Shown: positions 17,833 to 27,071, numbered from the stretch's first letter. The stretch is 64,000 nucleotides of DNA from Rhizobium binae (GCF_017357225.1 NZ_CP071610.1:62001-126000), one strand, 5' to 3'. Notes: generated from the letters alone by a model not told the origin. Made by a program: numbers and translations.

Positions 17833-18690
17833 ATGATGATCAAAGGCACTGATAAAGGCCCCTTTATTATTAATGGATCCGATGACGACGACACAATCTA
17901 TGGACTCAATCGCAATGACTGGATCAAAGCCGGCGGCGGCGATGATCTGATTTGGGCTGAACGCGGACACGACAGGATCGAGGCCGGTCCCGGCCATGAC
18001 ATCATCTGGGCCGGGGATGGCTCAGACGCTATCCATGCTGGTGATGGTGACGACCTCCTGTATAGCGACGGCTCATTCGCCGCCTTCAACCCCTTCGAAG
18101 TGCACCGCGTAATACCACATAGCGGCGAGAGCGACGACTGGCTCCACGGCGATGACGGGAAGGATACTCTGGTGGCTGGTGACGGCGCAGATGTTTTGGC
18201 TGGCGGCGAAGACGCTGACGCCTTCGTGTTTCGGTTCCACGATCCTATGGTTGGAACAACGCACTGCTATACGACTGTGAAAGATTTCGACCCGAAGCAA
18301 GACCGTTTTGTCATGGACGCCGATCACTTCGGTAAAGGGGATCTGTTTGGCGCAAATTTCATCAACCACTCGAAGGGTTTCCCAGGCCAATTTGTGGACA
18401 CTTTCTACAATGGCAAGGCCGCGAACGCGCACGGTGAGCACGTTGTGGTAATCACAGATCGTGGGTTCACGTCTAGCTCTGCCGCCGCGACCGCTATTCA
18501 CGGGGAAGCCCGCGGTGACATCATTGTCTACTATGATGAAAAAACTCTCGGTCATGATGACAAAACTCACGGTGCGACACTAGCCTATGTCGATTCCGCG
18601 AACCACGCGCATGCCTTCGCTCATGTCGACAATCTGCACGACATGTCAGATCTTACCTCGTTTACGGGGGAAAATTTCGGCTTCATTTAA
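17833..18690 (+). CDS. nodO: NodO, secreted calcium-binding nodulation protein
   Basis: A 285-residue RTX protein. Residues about 15-85 contain repeated glycine/aspartate nonapeptides (GGGDDLIWA, AGDGSDAIHAGDGDDLLYS) that bind calcium in a beta-roll, and a second block lies near DGKDTLVAGDGADVLAGG. The C-terminus (SANHAHAFAHVDNLHDMSDLTS...ENFGFI) fits NodO, acts as an uncleaved type I secretion signal, and there is no N-terminal signal peptide. NodO forms cation channels in membranes and widens host range. AAGGAG at 17819-17824 supports the ATG at 17833. No secretion genes (PrsDE-type) are adjacent; these are usually chromosomal. Confidence 0.93.
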   Translation: MMIKGTDKGPFIINGSDDDDTIYGLNRNDWIKAGGGDDLIWAERGHDRIEAGPGHDIIWAGDGSDAIHAGDGDDLLYSDGSFAAFNPFEVHRVIPHSGESDDWLHGDDGKDTLVAGDGADVLAGGEDADAFVFRFHDPMVGTTHCYTTVKDFDPKQDRFVMDADHFGKGDLFGANFINHSKGFPGQFVDTFYNGKAANAHGEHVVVITDRGFTSSSAAATAIHGEARGDIIVYYDEKTLGHDDKTHGATLAYVDSANHAHAFAHVDNLHDMSDLTSFTGENFGFI

Positions 18691-18701
18691 TTCGAAGACC
18701 C

Positions 18702-18735
18702 GAGGAGCGTTCCACCCTTGGGGCGCTTCTCTTTT
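18702..18735 (+). terminator. Rho-independent terminator of nodO
   Basis: GAGGAGCG and CGCTTCTC pair over 8 bases (one G-U) and are followed by TTTT, twelve bases after the nodO stop. Confidence 0.7.
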
Positions 18736-19393
18736 CCAACGTGGCGCAGTACGGAAATAGAAACGACGTAATTTTGTGATCGAATGCACCGGCCCGTGAA
18801 CAAGGTCCAATGGCCGGTCGCGTGCGTCCAATGTCGGCGTTGTTCAACCGAAAAGACGCGACCCTGGTCGAGAGGATGGTGAGATGCTGGCGAAGTTGCC
18901 CTGCTGCCGAAGACCAGCGTGGTATCAGGAGCGACGCCTGCGTAGCGTCCTCTTCTGTACAGGCCCGCGAAGCAATTCCATCTTAGTGAAAGTCCGCGTT
19001 GAGGGCCTTAGCAGGATTACGTCCCGTTTCATGGCTGCATGGCGAGGGGCCACGCGGTCACATCCTTTTGGTAGCGGTGCGTCTTCCCTCGAGGAAGGTT
19101 AACAGTGCTGTCGTCAACATACTGGCGTTGGCGACAGGCTTCGGTGATCTGCTCGGCCGGAAATGAGTAACCGCCATTACTTCAACAATCATTTACGTTG
19201 AACGAGCCTGGTGATCTCGCTGATAACGGTATGTCGCGCATGATGCCAGTCTGCCGCCTTGCTTGCGGCGCAAGTCTAGTCAACCGGCTGAAAGCAATAG
19301 GCGTTCGTAAGGGAAAACAGACGCTCAATGCAAAAAAGCGCCTAGGTCCATGGCGGTACTATCCGTAGACCAGGCAACTGGCGCGGGCTGGCG
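18736..19393. other. Intergenic, nothing recognised
   Basis: About 660 bases between the convergent nodO and nodN genes. No frame resembles a known protein, and I see no nod box, tRNA or IS end. Confidence 0.4.
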
Positions 19394-19879
19394 TCAAATT
19401 CCTTTAGGCCTGTCGTTTGGGTCAAACTGAATGATCGTGATCCAATTGGCAGTGAGTGCCGGTCGGCTCTCGTTCTCGATCTCGACCGTCACCTCGTAAG
19501 TGGTCACCAGCATGCTTGCGCCGCGAAATTGACATTCAGAGAGAACGAAGCGACCGCGCACGCGGCTACCGGTCTTAACCGGTGACATGAAACGCACCCG
19601 GTCTAAGCCGTAGTTAAGGCCCATGGTCTGCTCGCGGATCCTTGGCATGCCGCTGAAGTTCATCGCCGACAGAAGCGAGAGCGTCAAGAAGCCATGAGCG
19701 ATAGTGCCACCAAACGGGCTTTCGACTGCTGCGCGTTCCGGGTGCACGTGGATGAATTGATGATCGTGTGTCGCATCGGCGAAGAGATCGATTGTGGTTT
19801 GATCGACGGTGATCCATTCGGATTTACCGAGTTCCTGGCCAATTCGCGACGGCACGTCGGCGAGCGAAAGTTCGTGCAT
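19394..19879 (-). CDS. nodN: NodN, MaoC-like (R)-specific hydratase-fold nodulation protein
   Basis: A 161-residue single hot-dog-domain protein. The MaoC hydratase motif is visible (TIDLFADATHDHQFIHVHPERA, then GTIAHGFLTLSLLS, with catalytic Asp/His in ADATHDHQ). NodN is needed for full Nod-factor production, but its reaction is not established. The gene follows nodM by about 75 bases on the same strand and should be co-transcribed from the nod box at 21.9 kb, the arrangement known in R. leguminosarum. Confidence 0.9.
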   Translation of the reverse strand: MHELSLADVPSRIGQELGKSEWITVDQTTIDLFADATHDHQFIHVHPERAAVESPFGGTIAHGFLTLSLLSAMNFSGMPRIREQTMGLNYGLDRVRFMSPVKTGSRVRGRFVLSECQFRGASMLVTTYEVTVEIENESRPALTANWITIIQFDPNDRPKGI

Positions 19880-19953
19880 ACGACCTCACTTATTTGATGT
19901 CTGGTCAAGTCTTGGATTTTCTCGGAGGCGAGTTGCGAATTAAATCGTCACAA

Positions 19954-21780
19954 TCATTCGACCGTGACTGATTTAGCCAGATTCCGCGGCTGGTCCACAT
20001 CTGCCCCCATGACGACGGCCGTGTGATAGGCAAGAAGCTGCAGCGGCAGAGAAAAGATCATCGGCGCGATAATCTCCTCAACATTAGGCAACACGATGGT
20101 GTGCATGGTGGGGAGTTTCGACATCGACGCACCCGTCTCGTCGGTGATCAGAATGATACGGCCGCCGCGGGCGGCCACTTCCTGCATATTGGAGACAGTC
20201 TTATCGAAGAACCGATCATGTGGCGCGATGACGATGACTGGCATATTTTCATCGATCAGGGCGATCGGACCGTGTTTTAATTCTCCTGCCGCATAACCTT
20301 CAGCATGAATATAGGAAACCTCCTTGAGCTTCAGCGCACCTTCCATGGCCAATGGGAAATTTGTGCCACGGCCGAGATAGAGCACGTCGCGGTAATGCGA
20401 CAATTCCCGTGACAAGAGCTCGATCTGCGGCTTGATGTCGTTCAGCACTCGTCGCATAACGCCCGGCAACGTCGCCAGACTTTGGACCAGCGCCTGCTCC
20501 TCGTCGTCCGTGATTGTGCCCCGCGCCTTGCCTGCGCCGATGGCTAGTGCAGCGAGAACAGCAAGCTGGCAGGTGAATGCCTTGGTAGAAGCAACGCCGA
20601 TCTCTGGCCCGGCGAGGATCGGAAAGATGGCATCTGCCTCGCGGGCAATAGTTGATTCTGCGGTATTGACGACAGCGCCTATTCTCAGACCTTGTGCTTT
20701 GCAATAGCGTAGCGATGCAAGCGTGTCAGCCGTCTCACCAGATTGAGAGATGAAGAGCGCTGCCGACCGCAGCGACAACGGGATTTCGCGATAGCGGAAT
20801 TCAGAGGCGACATCAATTTCAACCATTAACCGTGCGTAGCGTTCGAACCAATATTTGCCAACCAGCCCCGCTAGATATGCAGTGCCGCAGGCAGAAATTG
20901 CGAGGCTCTCAACCCTGCCAAAACCGATGTCGGTTGAAGTGGCTATGACATGATTATCGTTGACATTGATATAGTGACCAAGAGCACGGGCGATGACCTC
21001 GGGTTGCTCGTAGATTTCCTTCTCCATAAAATGCCGGTGATTGCCCTTGCCGACCAGGTCTGCGGTAGCAAGCGACATGTGCCGTGGGCGCGTAACGACT
21101 TTGCCTTCCGTGTCGAAAACTTGGACACTGGTTTTGCCTACAGCAGCCCAATCGCCATCGTTCAGATATGTGATGTCATTGGTGAACGGAGCAAGAGCGA
21201 TCGCGTCGGAGCCTAGAAACATCTCACCATCGCCGTGGCCTATCACTAACGGTGGTCCATAGCGCGCCACCATGATGGTGGCGGGATCATCCTCAAACAG
21301 GATGGCAAGAGCGAAGGCGCCCTTGACGCACTTCAACATGGCATGCATTGCCTCAAGGCATCCCATGCCATCCCGGCGGAATTTTGTCAGGAGATGCGCA
21401 ATCACCTCGGTGTCCGTATCGGTCTCAAACTTGACCCCTACCTCCGCCAATGCTTCCTTTAGCTCGGAGAAATTTTCGATGATACCGTTATGAACAACGG
21501 CTACACCATCGGCAAAGTGCGGGTGAGCGTTGCATTCTGTCGGCGCGCCATGGGTAGCCCATCGTGTGTGGGCAATGCCGACAGTGCCGCTCAGGGGCGC
21601 TTCTTTCAATCTCGTTTTAAGGTTCCCGAGCTTGCCTTCTGCACGGCGTCGGTGCAATTCTCCCTCGAAGATCGTAGCAACGCCGGATGAATCATAGCCG
21701 CGATATTCCAGCCGCTCCAAGGCTTCGATCAGCCGCTCCGACACGGGCTTATGTCCCACTATGCCAACAATCCCACACAT
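19954..21780 (-). CDS. nodM: NodM, glucosamine-6-phosphate synthase (glutamine amidotransferase)
   Basis: The enzyme makes glucosamine-6-phosphate from fructose-6-phosphate and glutamine, supplying Nod-factor backbone sugar beside housekeeping GlmS. I start at ATG 21780 so that Cys follows Met (MCGIVGIVG), as catalysis requires an N-terminal Cys; an ATG three codons upstream would mask it. The glutaminase domain has HTRWATHG and HNGIIENF; two SIS domains follow (SACGTAYLAG, ISQSGETADTLA, LGRGTNFPLAMEGALKLKE), ending QPRNLAKSVTVE. At 608 residues it is full length. A nod box lies about 95 bases upstream. Confidence 0.95.
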   Translation of the reverse strand: MCGIVGIVGHKPVSERLIEALERLEYRGYDSSGVATIFEGELHRRRAEGKLGNLKTRLKEAPLSGTVGIAHTRWATHGAPTECNAHPHFADGVAVVHNGIIENFSELKEALAEVGVKFETDTDTEVIAHLLTKFRRDGMGCLEAMHAMLKCVKGAFALAILFEDDPATIMVARYGPPLVIGHGDGEMFLGSDAIALAPFTNDITYLNDGDWAAVGKTSVQVFDTEGKVVTRPRHMSLATADLVGKGNHRHFMEKEIYEQPEVIARALGHYINVNDNHVIATSTDIGFGRVESLAISACGTAYLAGLVGKYWFERYARLMVEIDVASEFRYREIPLSLRSAALFISQSGETADTLASLRYCKAQGLRIGAVVNTAESTIAREADAIFPILAGPEIGVASTKAFTCQLAVLAALAIGAGKARGTITDDEEQALVQSLATLPGVMRRVLNDIKPQIELLSRELSHYRDVLYLGRGTNFPLAMEGALKLKEVSYIHAEGYAAGELKHGPIALIDENMPVIVIAPHDRFFDKTVSNMQEVAARGGRIILITDETGASMSKLPTMHTIVLPNVEEIIAPMIFSLPLQLLAYHTAVVMGADVDQPRNLAKSVTVE

Positions 21781-21875
21781 GCTCGTCACCCATGTCCCAA
21801 GAGCCCCCGACCGGTAATCAGGAAGGCGGACGCCGCTCCGTGCGTGTCCTCCAGCGGGTGCTATTAAATCCCAAC

Positions 21876-21923
21876 AGATTAGTAAAATTGGTTGTTGCGA
21901 TAGCTATCATCCACGATATGGAT
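21876..21923 (-). promoter_or_regulatory. nod box upstream of nodM
   Basis: Read on the minus strand: ATCCATATCGTGGATG, then ATCGCAACAACCAATTTTACTAATC-like ending. It fits the 47-base NodD target and directs nodM-nodN. Confidence 0.9.
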
Positions 21924-22340
21924 GCGGCTCCCTCAGCAGGGTCGATAAACGCGTACGCAGCGAATGGTGCCTTCTGCAAAGTGTCGACTGATAAGCTACG
22001 CCCGGGTGTTGGGCGCCTGCCTCTGAAAATGTTCGAGCCAACAGGAATTGGTATTTGCTGACGGCATGACGTTCGACACGACCAATTGGCTCTCATCATG
22101 CGCACGGACTGAAAGGCAATTCGTTTTTCTGCAGGTGAAGCGGTATGTGTCTGTGGGTTGACCCTAAGTCGTAATTGCCCCTTTGCATGCAAACGTGATC
22201 ACGGGTCGGTCAGCAGGACTGCCCAGCCGCATTTGCAAAGAGGTTTGTGTCAGATTGAAAGTGCCGACAGTTGGAACCGCATGGGCCATGGCGGCCCAGG
22301 CGTTCCGTTCGCACAAGCCAAAACACTACTTCGCCTACTT
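21924..22340. other. Intergenic between the nodM nod box and nodL
   Basis: About 420 bases with no recognisable gene. In R. leguminosarum nodL ends closer to the nodM promoter. I see no transposon end. Confidence 0.35.
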
Positions 22341-22913
22341 TTATGATTGCGGCAAGCGTCCACCAACCCTGACCCGAGCTGGATTTCCCATGGCCGTGCT
22401 TCCTGCAGCAACATCTCGTGTGACCACGCTACCAGCGCCAATGACAGCATGATCGCCGATCGTCACACCCGGGAGAATGATTGCTCCACCGCCAATCCAG
22501 ACGTGGCTGCCAATGCTGACAGGTCGTCCCAACTGTAGCCCAGCCTGGCGCTGCTCTGGATCATGTGGATGGTCCGCAGTATAAATCTGCACAGCAGGCC
22601 CTATTGCGGTTCCGTCACCGATAGTCACTGCTGCCACGTCAAGAATGACGCAGTTGAAATTGATGTACACCCAAGCTCCGATCCGGATATTGAACCCATA
22701 ATCGCAGTGGAACGGAGGACGAATAGCAGCTCCAAGCCCGACCGTGCCCAATCGTTCTAACAGCAGCGCATGCCACCGCTCGGCGGGGTCGCCCAGCGTG
22801 TCATTATAGCGCTTCAGCCAAGCCCCGGTGAGGAGCAGCTCGGCTTGGATCTCGGGGTCCGCTGCGTTGTACATTTCGCCAGCAAGCATCTTTTCTTTTT
22901 GGCTGCGTGTCAT
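22341..22913 (-). CDS. nodL: NodL, Nod-factor O-acetyltransferase
   Basis: A 190-residue left-handed beta-helix acetyltransferase of the LacA/NodL group. The hexapeptide repeats (IRIGAWVYINFNC.ILDVAAVTIGDGTAIGP, VSIGSHVWIGGGAIILPGVTIGDHAVIGAGSVVTRDV) and the catalytic His region YTADHPHDPEQR are clear. NodL puts an acetyl group on O-6 of the non-reducing end sugar. In viciae-type plasmids nodL directly follows nodFE; here 5.2 kb including the rhi genes separates it from nodE, and no nod box is visible upstream, so its expression is uncertain. Confidence 0.92.
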   Translation of the reverse strand: MTRSQKEKMLAGEMYNAADPEIQAELLLTGAWLKRYNDTLGDPAERWHALLLERLGTVGLGAAIRPPFHCDYGFNIRIGAWVYINFNCVILDVAAVTIGDGTAIGPAVQIYTADHPHDPEQRQAGLQLGRPVSIGSHVWIGGGAIILPGVTIGDHAVIGAGSVVTRDVAAGSTAMGNPARVRVGGRLPQS

Positions 22914-23579
22914 CGTCTCTTCTCAGATCTTGTTCGTGGGAGTGGTTGGTCGTTACCGCTCGGATTCGGCAATGTACCGGCAGAGCTCACAGAGGAGTTA
23001 ACAGCAATCTTTCGCCTTTTCGCGGCTTGTTCGAAATCATCTGCTTAAGCGCGGCAAATCCTACAGATAGGCAGACCGGCAGCGACCTTCGATTCACCGG
23101 CTGGGGGAGGGCACAATAATTTAGCTTGGCAGATTCCGAACACAGCGGCAAGCGCATAGGCCGACCAAGGCTGTCTAAGAGATCCTCACAATGTTTCCAT
23201 GAGAAGTTTTACTCAAATCACTGCCCAGCTTCCCGAAGGTTTTATTCTATTCCAAGCGCTATGGGCCGTCCGCCTTGCTCGATGCCGGCGGGAATGCAAA
23301 TCGTCAGGGTCTTGGCGGGGCGCGGCACGACGAAGGGCTGCTTCATCGACGGAGGCCGCTATCGCGGCCGCCGTCAATAGAATCCGGAGCCGCCAAGGTT
23401 ACCGCACGCTGGCTACTGCCTATGAACCGCTCATTTGCTGTAGTTTTTTCATCCACCGATCTTAGCGTGCGGAATTGGGGCGACAAGCGCGACAGCGGGC
23501 GGAGGTGGATATTCCACTTTCCGCCTCAACCTTCGCGCAAGACCGGAAGAGAATTGTTGAATGTAGGAAATTCACCCCC
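22914..23579. other. Intergenic between nodL and the rhi cluster
   Basis: About 670 bases where the nodE-nodL linkage has been broken. No insertion-sequence end, gene or nod box was recognised; short open frames have no family likeness. Confidence 0.35.
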
Positions 23580-23984
23580 TTACTGGCAGACGGTCAGGCC
23601 GCCCGGATTTCGAATGGCGGCAAAACCGACGCCGTCGATCGTGTTGTCGTCGCGAGCAATGAAGCAGTAATTGTCATTGGCGGGGGGAGCGGCGACGATG
23701 CAGGAGTTGGCCCCAGCCGGAATGACATAGGTGTCCGCTCCGACGATCGCAAAGACGGAGGCCATTCCATTCGGATGGGGCACCGGCTGCTTGGTGAAGA
23801 GGATCGCATCGTTCGGCGGTGCGACCGCAATGGGCTGGTAGTTCCGGCAATCGGACGAAAAAACGAGTTGTGCGGCGGCGGGCAGCGCTGTTGCGAGGAT
23901 AGAGACGGTGGCAATGGCAAGCCCGGCAGCGATTTTAGCGCGACGTGCTCTTTGGCCAGAGAATTTCGACGTGATCCCTAACAT
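23580..23984 (-). CDS. rhiC: Small exported protein, RhiC-like
   Basis: A 134-residue protein with a classical signal peptide: basic start (KFSGQRARRAKIA), hydrophobic core (AGLAIATVSILATAL) and AAAQ cleavage region near residue 38. The mature part of about 95 residues has four cysteines (SDCRNY, NSCIVAA, NYCFIA, LTVCQ) that could form two disulfides in the periplasm. I recognise no domain. Third place in the operon after rhiA- and rhiB-like genes and next to a luxI/luxR pair matches the rhiABC operon of R. leguminosarum, whose RhiC has an export signal. The name rests on context. Confidence 0.65.
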   Translation of the reverse strand: MLGITSKFSGQRARRAKIAAGLAIATVSILATALPAAAQLVFSSDCRNYQPIAVAPPNDAILFTKQPVPHPNGMASVFAIVGADTYVIPAGANSCIVAAPPANDNYCFIARDDNTIDGVGFAAIRNPGGLTVCQ

Positions 23985-24053
23985 TACTATATTCCTTTGT
24001 TTCAGGGGTTGGTTGGCTTGCTCAAGCGTCAGTGATGATCCGGATCTCTGGGT

Positions 24054-24773
24054 CTATGGTCCTCCTGTCGCCGAAAAGGTTCCGTCAGCTTGGTAAGTCA
24101 CCGTGTAGGTCGCGTAGCCGATGGTGAAATCGCAGCATGCCGAGTTGCTTTCGTCATAAGCGACGGTGCTTCCAACCGGCTGGTAGCCCATCTTCACGAA
24201 AAAGATCTGCTTCGGTATGCAGTTCATGACGGCGTTGGGAACAGGAGCGACGAAGCTCGAGAGTATGATCGCTTGATTGCCGTTCAGTGCGACGACGCCA
24301 CAATAGAGTTCCGGATGCGGCAACGGCGTATAGGAAGGCACGTTCATGCCAAACCCTCCGATCGCAATTCCGGATTGATTGGCGGGCGCGGAAAGTCCGA
24401 GCGGATCGAGCGTCAAGGTCGTGCAATTGTCCGGCGAACCGTCGACCGTCGTGAGCGCAACCGGTCGGAATGCTGACGTGCTGCCGACCACGGATAGCGT
24501 GGCGGCATTGAGCGAGAGAAGCGCGATAAGCTGCGAGGGCGACGCCGCCTGTTTGGTGCTGAGGGCACCTGCATAGACCTGACTGTCCAAACCGAAATTT
24601 ATCTGCGCTCCCGAACGTGCGTAATTGCCGACGCTTTGGCAGCCGAGACTGCCGCTGAGGACGGGACCATGGCTCGGCAGCAACGGAAATGCGGCCTGCT
24701 TTTGGAAGACATAGAAATATTGCGTCGTCTGCGAAAAGTTCCGAACGATAATCTGGTAAGACGAACTGGTCAT
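24054..24773 (-). CDS. rhiB: RhiB-like protein
   Basis: A 239-residue protein without signal peptide or membrane segment. It is a distant paralogue of the next gene upstream: both share a start (YQIIVRNFSQTTQYFYVFQ here, LTINVKNYESQTQNFYFFQ there), a middle LDPLGLSAP/VNPLGLSSP and a C-terminal CDFTIGYATY/LSDFTGGYSVC with a TYQADGTF/SLKSDGTW ending. ATG 24773 is preferred over the in-frame TTG 24785 because AGAGGGG precedes it. Position fits rhiB of the quorum-regulated rhizosphere-expressed operon. Biochemical function is unknown. Confidence 0.68.
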   Translation of the reverse strand: MTSSSYQIIVRNFSQTTQYFYVFQKQAAFPLLPSHGPVLSGSLGCQSVGNYARSGAQINFGLDSQVYAGALSTKQAASPSQLIALLSLNAATLSVVGSTSAFRPVALTTVDGSPDNCTTLTLDPLGLSAPANQSGIAIGGFGMNVPSYTPLPHPELYCGVVALNGNQAIILSSFVAPVPNAVMNCIPKQIFFVKMGYQPVGSTVAYDESNSACCDFTIGYATYTVTYQADGTFSATGGP

Positions 24774-24896
24774 GGCGTGTGACAATCCCCTCTGAGATCA
24801 AGCCTGTCCGTCGCCCGTGCACGCGGCGGCAACCGCGCGGATGGTGCGCATGCAGGTGAAGAGGGGACGGGTCTTCACCTGCATGCCTGTCGAGGC

Positions 24897-25568
24897 CTAC
24901 TGGAGCTGCGTGGTCCAGGTGCCGTCAGATTTCAGGCTGACGTTGCAGACGGAATAGCCGCCGGTGAAATCGGAAAGCGCCGCGTTCACGCTGGATTGCG
25001 TGAAGTTCATGACGACACCTGGCGTGTAGGCGCCGGTCTGGACATAATATTTCAGGATCGGCTGGCAATCGGTATTGCTGGCCGGGTTTGCCTGCACGAA
25101 GTTGGAGAGAACGATGCCGCCATTGACGGCAACCGCCGAGCCGACATTGAAATAGGGCGGCGAGTTGAAGACCGGCGTGGTGATGCGGAAGGCGCCAGGC
25201 TGCACACCTTCCCCGTAGATCGGCGAGGAAAGTCCGAGTGGATTGACCGTCGCAGTCGTCCAGTCGTTCGATTTACCGCCGCCCCCCGAACTCGGAGCAA
25301 GATCGATGGCGCGGCTGGCTGACGAGTAGCCGGAAGAGGCCCCGATTTGCGGCGGCGTGTTCGCCTGCTGGATGCCGGCATAATATTGCAGGTTGACTTG
25401 GAAGGTCAGGATCGCGCCGGTGTTGTCGTAGTTGCCGAGCGATTGCGAGAAAAGGCTGTTCGAATAGACTTGCCCGCCGCCGGTATAAATTGCCGGCTGC
25501 TGAAAGAAGTAGAAGTTTTGCGTCTGGGATTCGTAGTTTTTCACGTTGATGGTCAGCATTGTAGACAT
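24897..25568 (-). CDS. rhiA: RhiA-like rhizosphere-expressed protein
   Basis: A 223-residue protein of about 24 kDa, the size remembered for RhiA, abundant in free-living and rhizosphere cells of R. leguminosarum. I start at ATG 25568 (MSTMLTINVKN), where homology to the RhiB-like paralogue begins; the longer frame adds an arginine-rich stretch. It is rich in Ser, Asn, Tyr and Phe and low in charge, and predicted soluble. It heads a rhiABC-like operon; upstream bases 25569-25745 hold the promoter, with an ACCT...AGGT dyad at 25700-25723 that might be a LuxR-type site (weak). Confidence 0.7.
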   Translation of the reverse strand: MSTMLTINVKNYESQTQNFYFFQQPAIYTGGGQVYSNSLFSQSLGNYDNTGAILTFQVNLQYYAGIQQANTPPQIGASSGYSSASRAIDLAPSSGGGGKSNDWTTATVNPLGLSSPIYGEGVQPGAFRITTPVFNSPPYFNVGSAVAVNGGIVLSNFVQANPASNTDCQPILKYYVQTGAYTPGVVMNFTQSSVNAALSDFTGGYSVCNVSLKSDGTWTTQLQ

Positions 25569-25745
25569 GTCGGCAACCCTTCTGCGTTGATATTGAAACA
25601 AGGGTCTTCGCTGCGGCGAGGGCAGGGTGGCTAAGCTTCCTGCCGGCGCCGTCATTGAAACCCTAACTAGAAAGATCGTTGGCGTAGCTCATTTTAGCAA
25701 CCTAAAGCTGTCAATCGCAAGGTAAAAAAGCGTGCGAAATTGTGC

Positions 25746-26096
25746 TTAGCGTAACGCGCGTTCCGGAGGGATGGATTCGAGCAGCCCAATAAGATTGGAC
25801 TGAGCCGCCGCAGATCGGCCGCGCAGCGCCATTACCCATAACAATTCCGTGGTGGAGATCGCGCTGTTCCTATGCCCGTCCATGGTCCCTCGCCCCAAGA
25901 GCAGCCAGTCGAGGGAGACATCCAACAAGCGCGCGAGAGCGCAGGCGCTTTCCAGGGACGTATGGCCGCCATTCTGCCAGCGTGAGACAGCAGCGACGGA
26001 GACATTCAGTTCGGCCGCAAGAGCGTGCACTTTCCGGATCTTGCCTCGAGATATCGCTTCCCGAATACGTTTGCCGCGCGCCTGATCGTGGGTCAT
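25746..26096 (-). CDS. XRE-family helix-turn-helix regulator
   Basis: A 116-residue protein. Residues about 20-70 form a Cro/C1-type helix-turn-helix (VHALAAELNVSVAAVSRWQNGGHTSLESACALARLLDVSLDWLLLG). The C-terminal 40 residues are an unrecognised tail. It lies between the rhiA promoter and a divergent luxI gene, so it could repress either. I do not recall such a gene in the published rhi cluster, so this may be a local addition to the circuit. Confidence 0.8.
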   Translation of the reverse strand: MTHDQARGKRIREAISRGKIRKVHALAAELNVSVAAVSRWQNGGHTSLESACALARLLDVSLDWLLLGRGTMDGHRNSAISTTELLWVMALRGRSAAAQSNLIGLLESIPPERALR

Positions 26097-26140
26097 GAGC
26101 GTTCTTCCTTTGGTTGCGTTAAATTGGCAGCCACAGCGAG

Positions 26141-26174
26141 CTTTGATCGGTCAAAGATCAGAAATTTCGTCTGA
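26141..26174. promoter_or_regulatory. Two adjacent inverted repeats between the XRE gene and rhiI
   Basis: CTTTGA-TCGG-TCAAAG (26141-26156) is a perfect dyad, and TCAGA-7-TCTGA (26158-26174) follows at once. They sit in the divergent promoter region, 45-80 bases from the XRE start and about 100 from rhiI. They are good candidates for the XRE or LuxR-type operator. Confidence 0.5.
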
Positions 26175-26276
26175 AAATGAATGGCAAAGCGAAACACCGG
26201 TCAATCTGGGGAAATATCCAGATTGCTTCGCATCGACCTCCCGTTGTGAAACGTCAAGGCACCAGGAGGGCCAGAT

Positions 26277-26915
26277 ATGTTGCGGATACTCACCAGAGAC
26301 ATGCTTGAGACCGATCGGCATGCTTTCGATGAAATGTTTCGGGCGCGCGCCGCCGTTTTTCGCGATCGGCTGGGATGGCAGGTCGACGTCCGGGACCAGT
26401 CGGAAAGGGACCGATATGACGAAGCCGAAGATCCCGTATATCTCGTCACGCAACGACCTTGCGGCACGCTGACGGGTTCGCTGCGCCTGCTGCCGACGAC
26501 GGGGGCAACAATGCTCAAAAGCGAGTTTCGGCATTTCTTCGATCAGCCTATCGACGTCGACAGCCCGACGACGTGGGAATGTACTCGCTTTTGCGTTCAC
26601 CCATCTGCCGGACACATTGCGCAATCGCGCGCAGTCGCCACCGAACTGCTCTCAGGGCTTTGCGATCTCGCTCTAGACGCCGGTATCGAAAACATCGTCG
26701 GCGTCTATGATGGGGCGATGGCCGGGGTGTATCGCCGGATCGGCTGGAGGCCGACGCCTCTTGCCCGATCACTGCCCGAGATCGGCAAACTATATGTCGG
26801 CCTATGGGATGTGACCGCGGACAACTGTCGGACACTTCGGACCAACCTAGCCCGACACCTCAATCATACCTCTTCCTGTCCTGGCGGAGCCCTTGTCGAT
26901 GGTGGCAGGCAGTAA
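26277..26915 (+). CDS. rhiI: RhiI-like acyl-homoserine-lactone synthase
   Basis: A 212-residue LuxI-family enzyme that joins acyl-ACP and S-adenosylmethionine. Conserved residues are present: Arg and Trp in FRARAAVFRDRLGW, D-x-x-D-x-x-x-A region (ERDRYDEAEDPVYL), GSLRLLPTTG and ECTRFCVHP. The ATG follows CAGGAGGG. With the LuxR gene 160 bases downstream and the rhiABC-like operon upstream it matches the RhiI/RhiR system, which makes short-chain lactones (C6-C8 in R. leguminosarum). Other rhizobial LuxI types (CinI, TraI, RaiI) are possible, but the rhi context favours RhiI. Confidence 0.78.
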   Translation: MLRILTRDMLETDRHAFDEMFRARAAVFRDRLGWQVDVRDQSERDRYDEAEDPVYLVTQRPCGTLTGSLRLLPTTGATMLKSEFRHFFDQPIDVDSPTTWECTRFCVHPSAGHIAQSRAVATELLSGLCDLALDAGIENIVGVYDGAMAGVYRRIGWRPTPLARSLPEIGKLYVGLWDVTADNCRTLRTNLARHLNHTSSCPGGALVDGGRQ

Positions 26916-27071
26916 GGCCAGTGTCGCCGTACCACCGCCCAACAGTCTCGCCAGTTCCTTGACCTGTTTTTCACATCGCGCCAGGGTTGCTATAAAATAT
27001 GCTGTTCTCGCAGACCGCGAAATGGTACCACTGCCGGTAGTCAGGAAAACATACAACCGCGAGTCCATCTC

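Noticed and set aside
23126..23670. Overlapping plus-strand open frames of up to 131 codons
   Set aside because: No family resemblance, poor starts, and they partly overlap the rhiC-like gene on the other strand.
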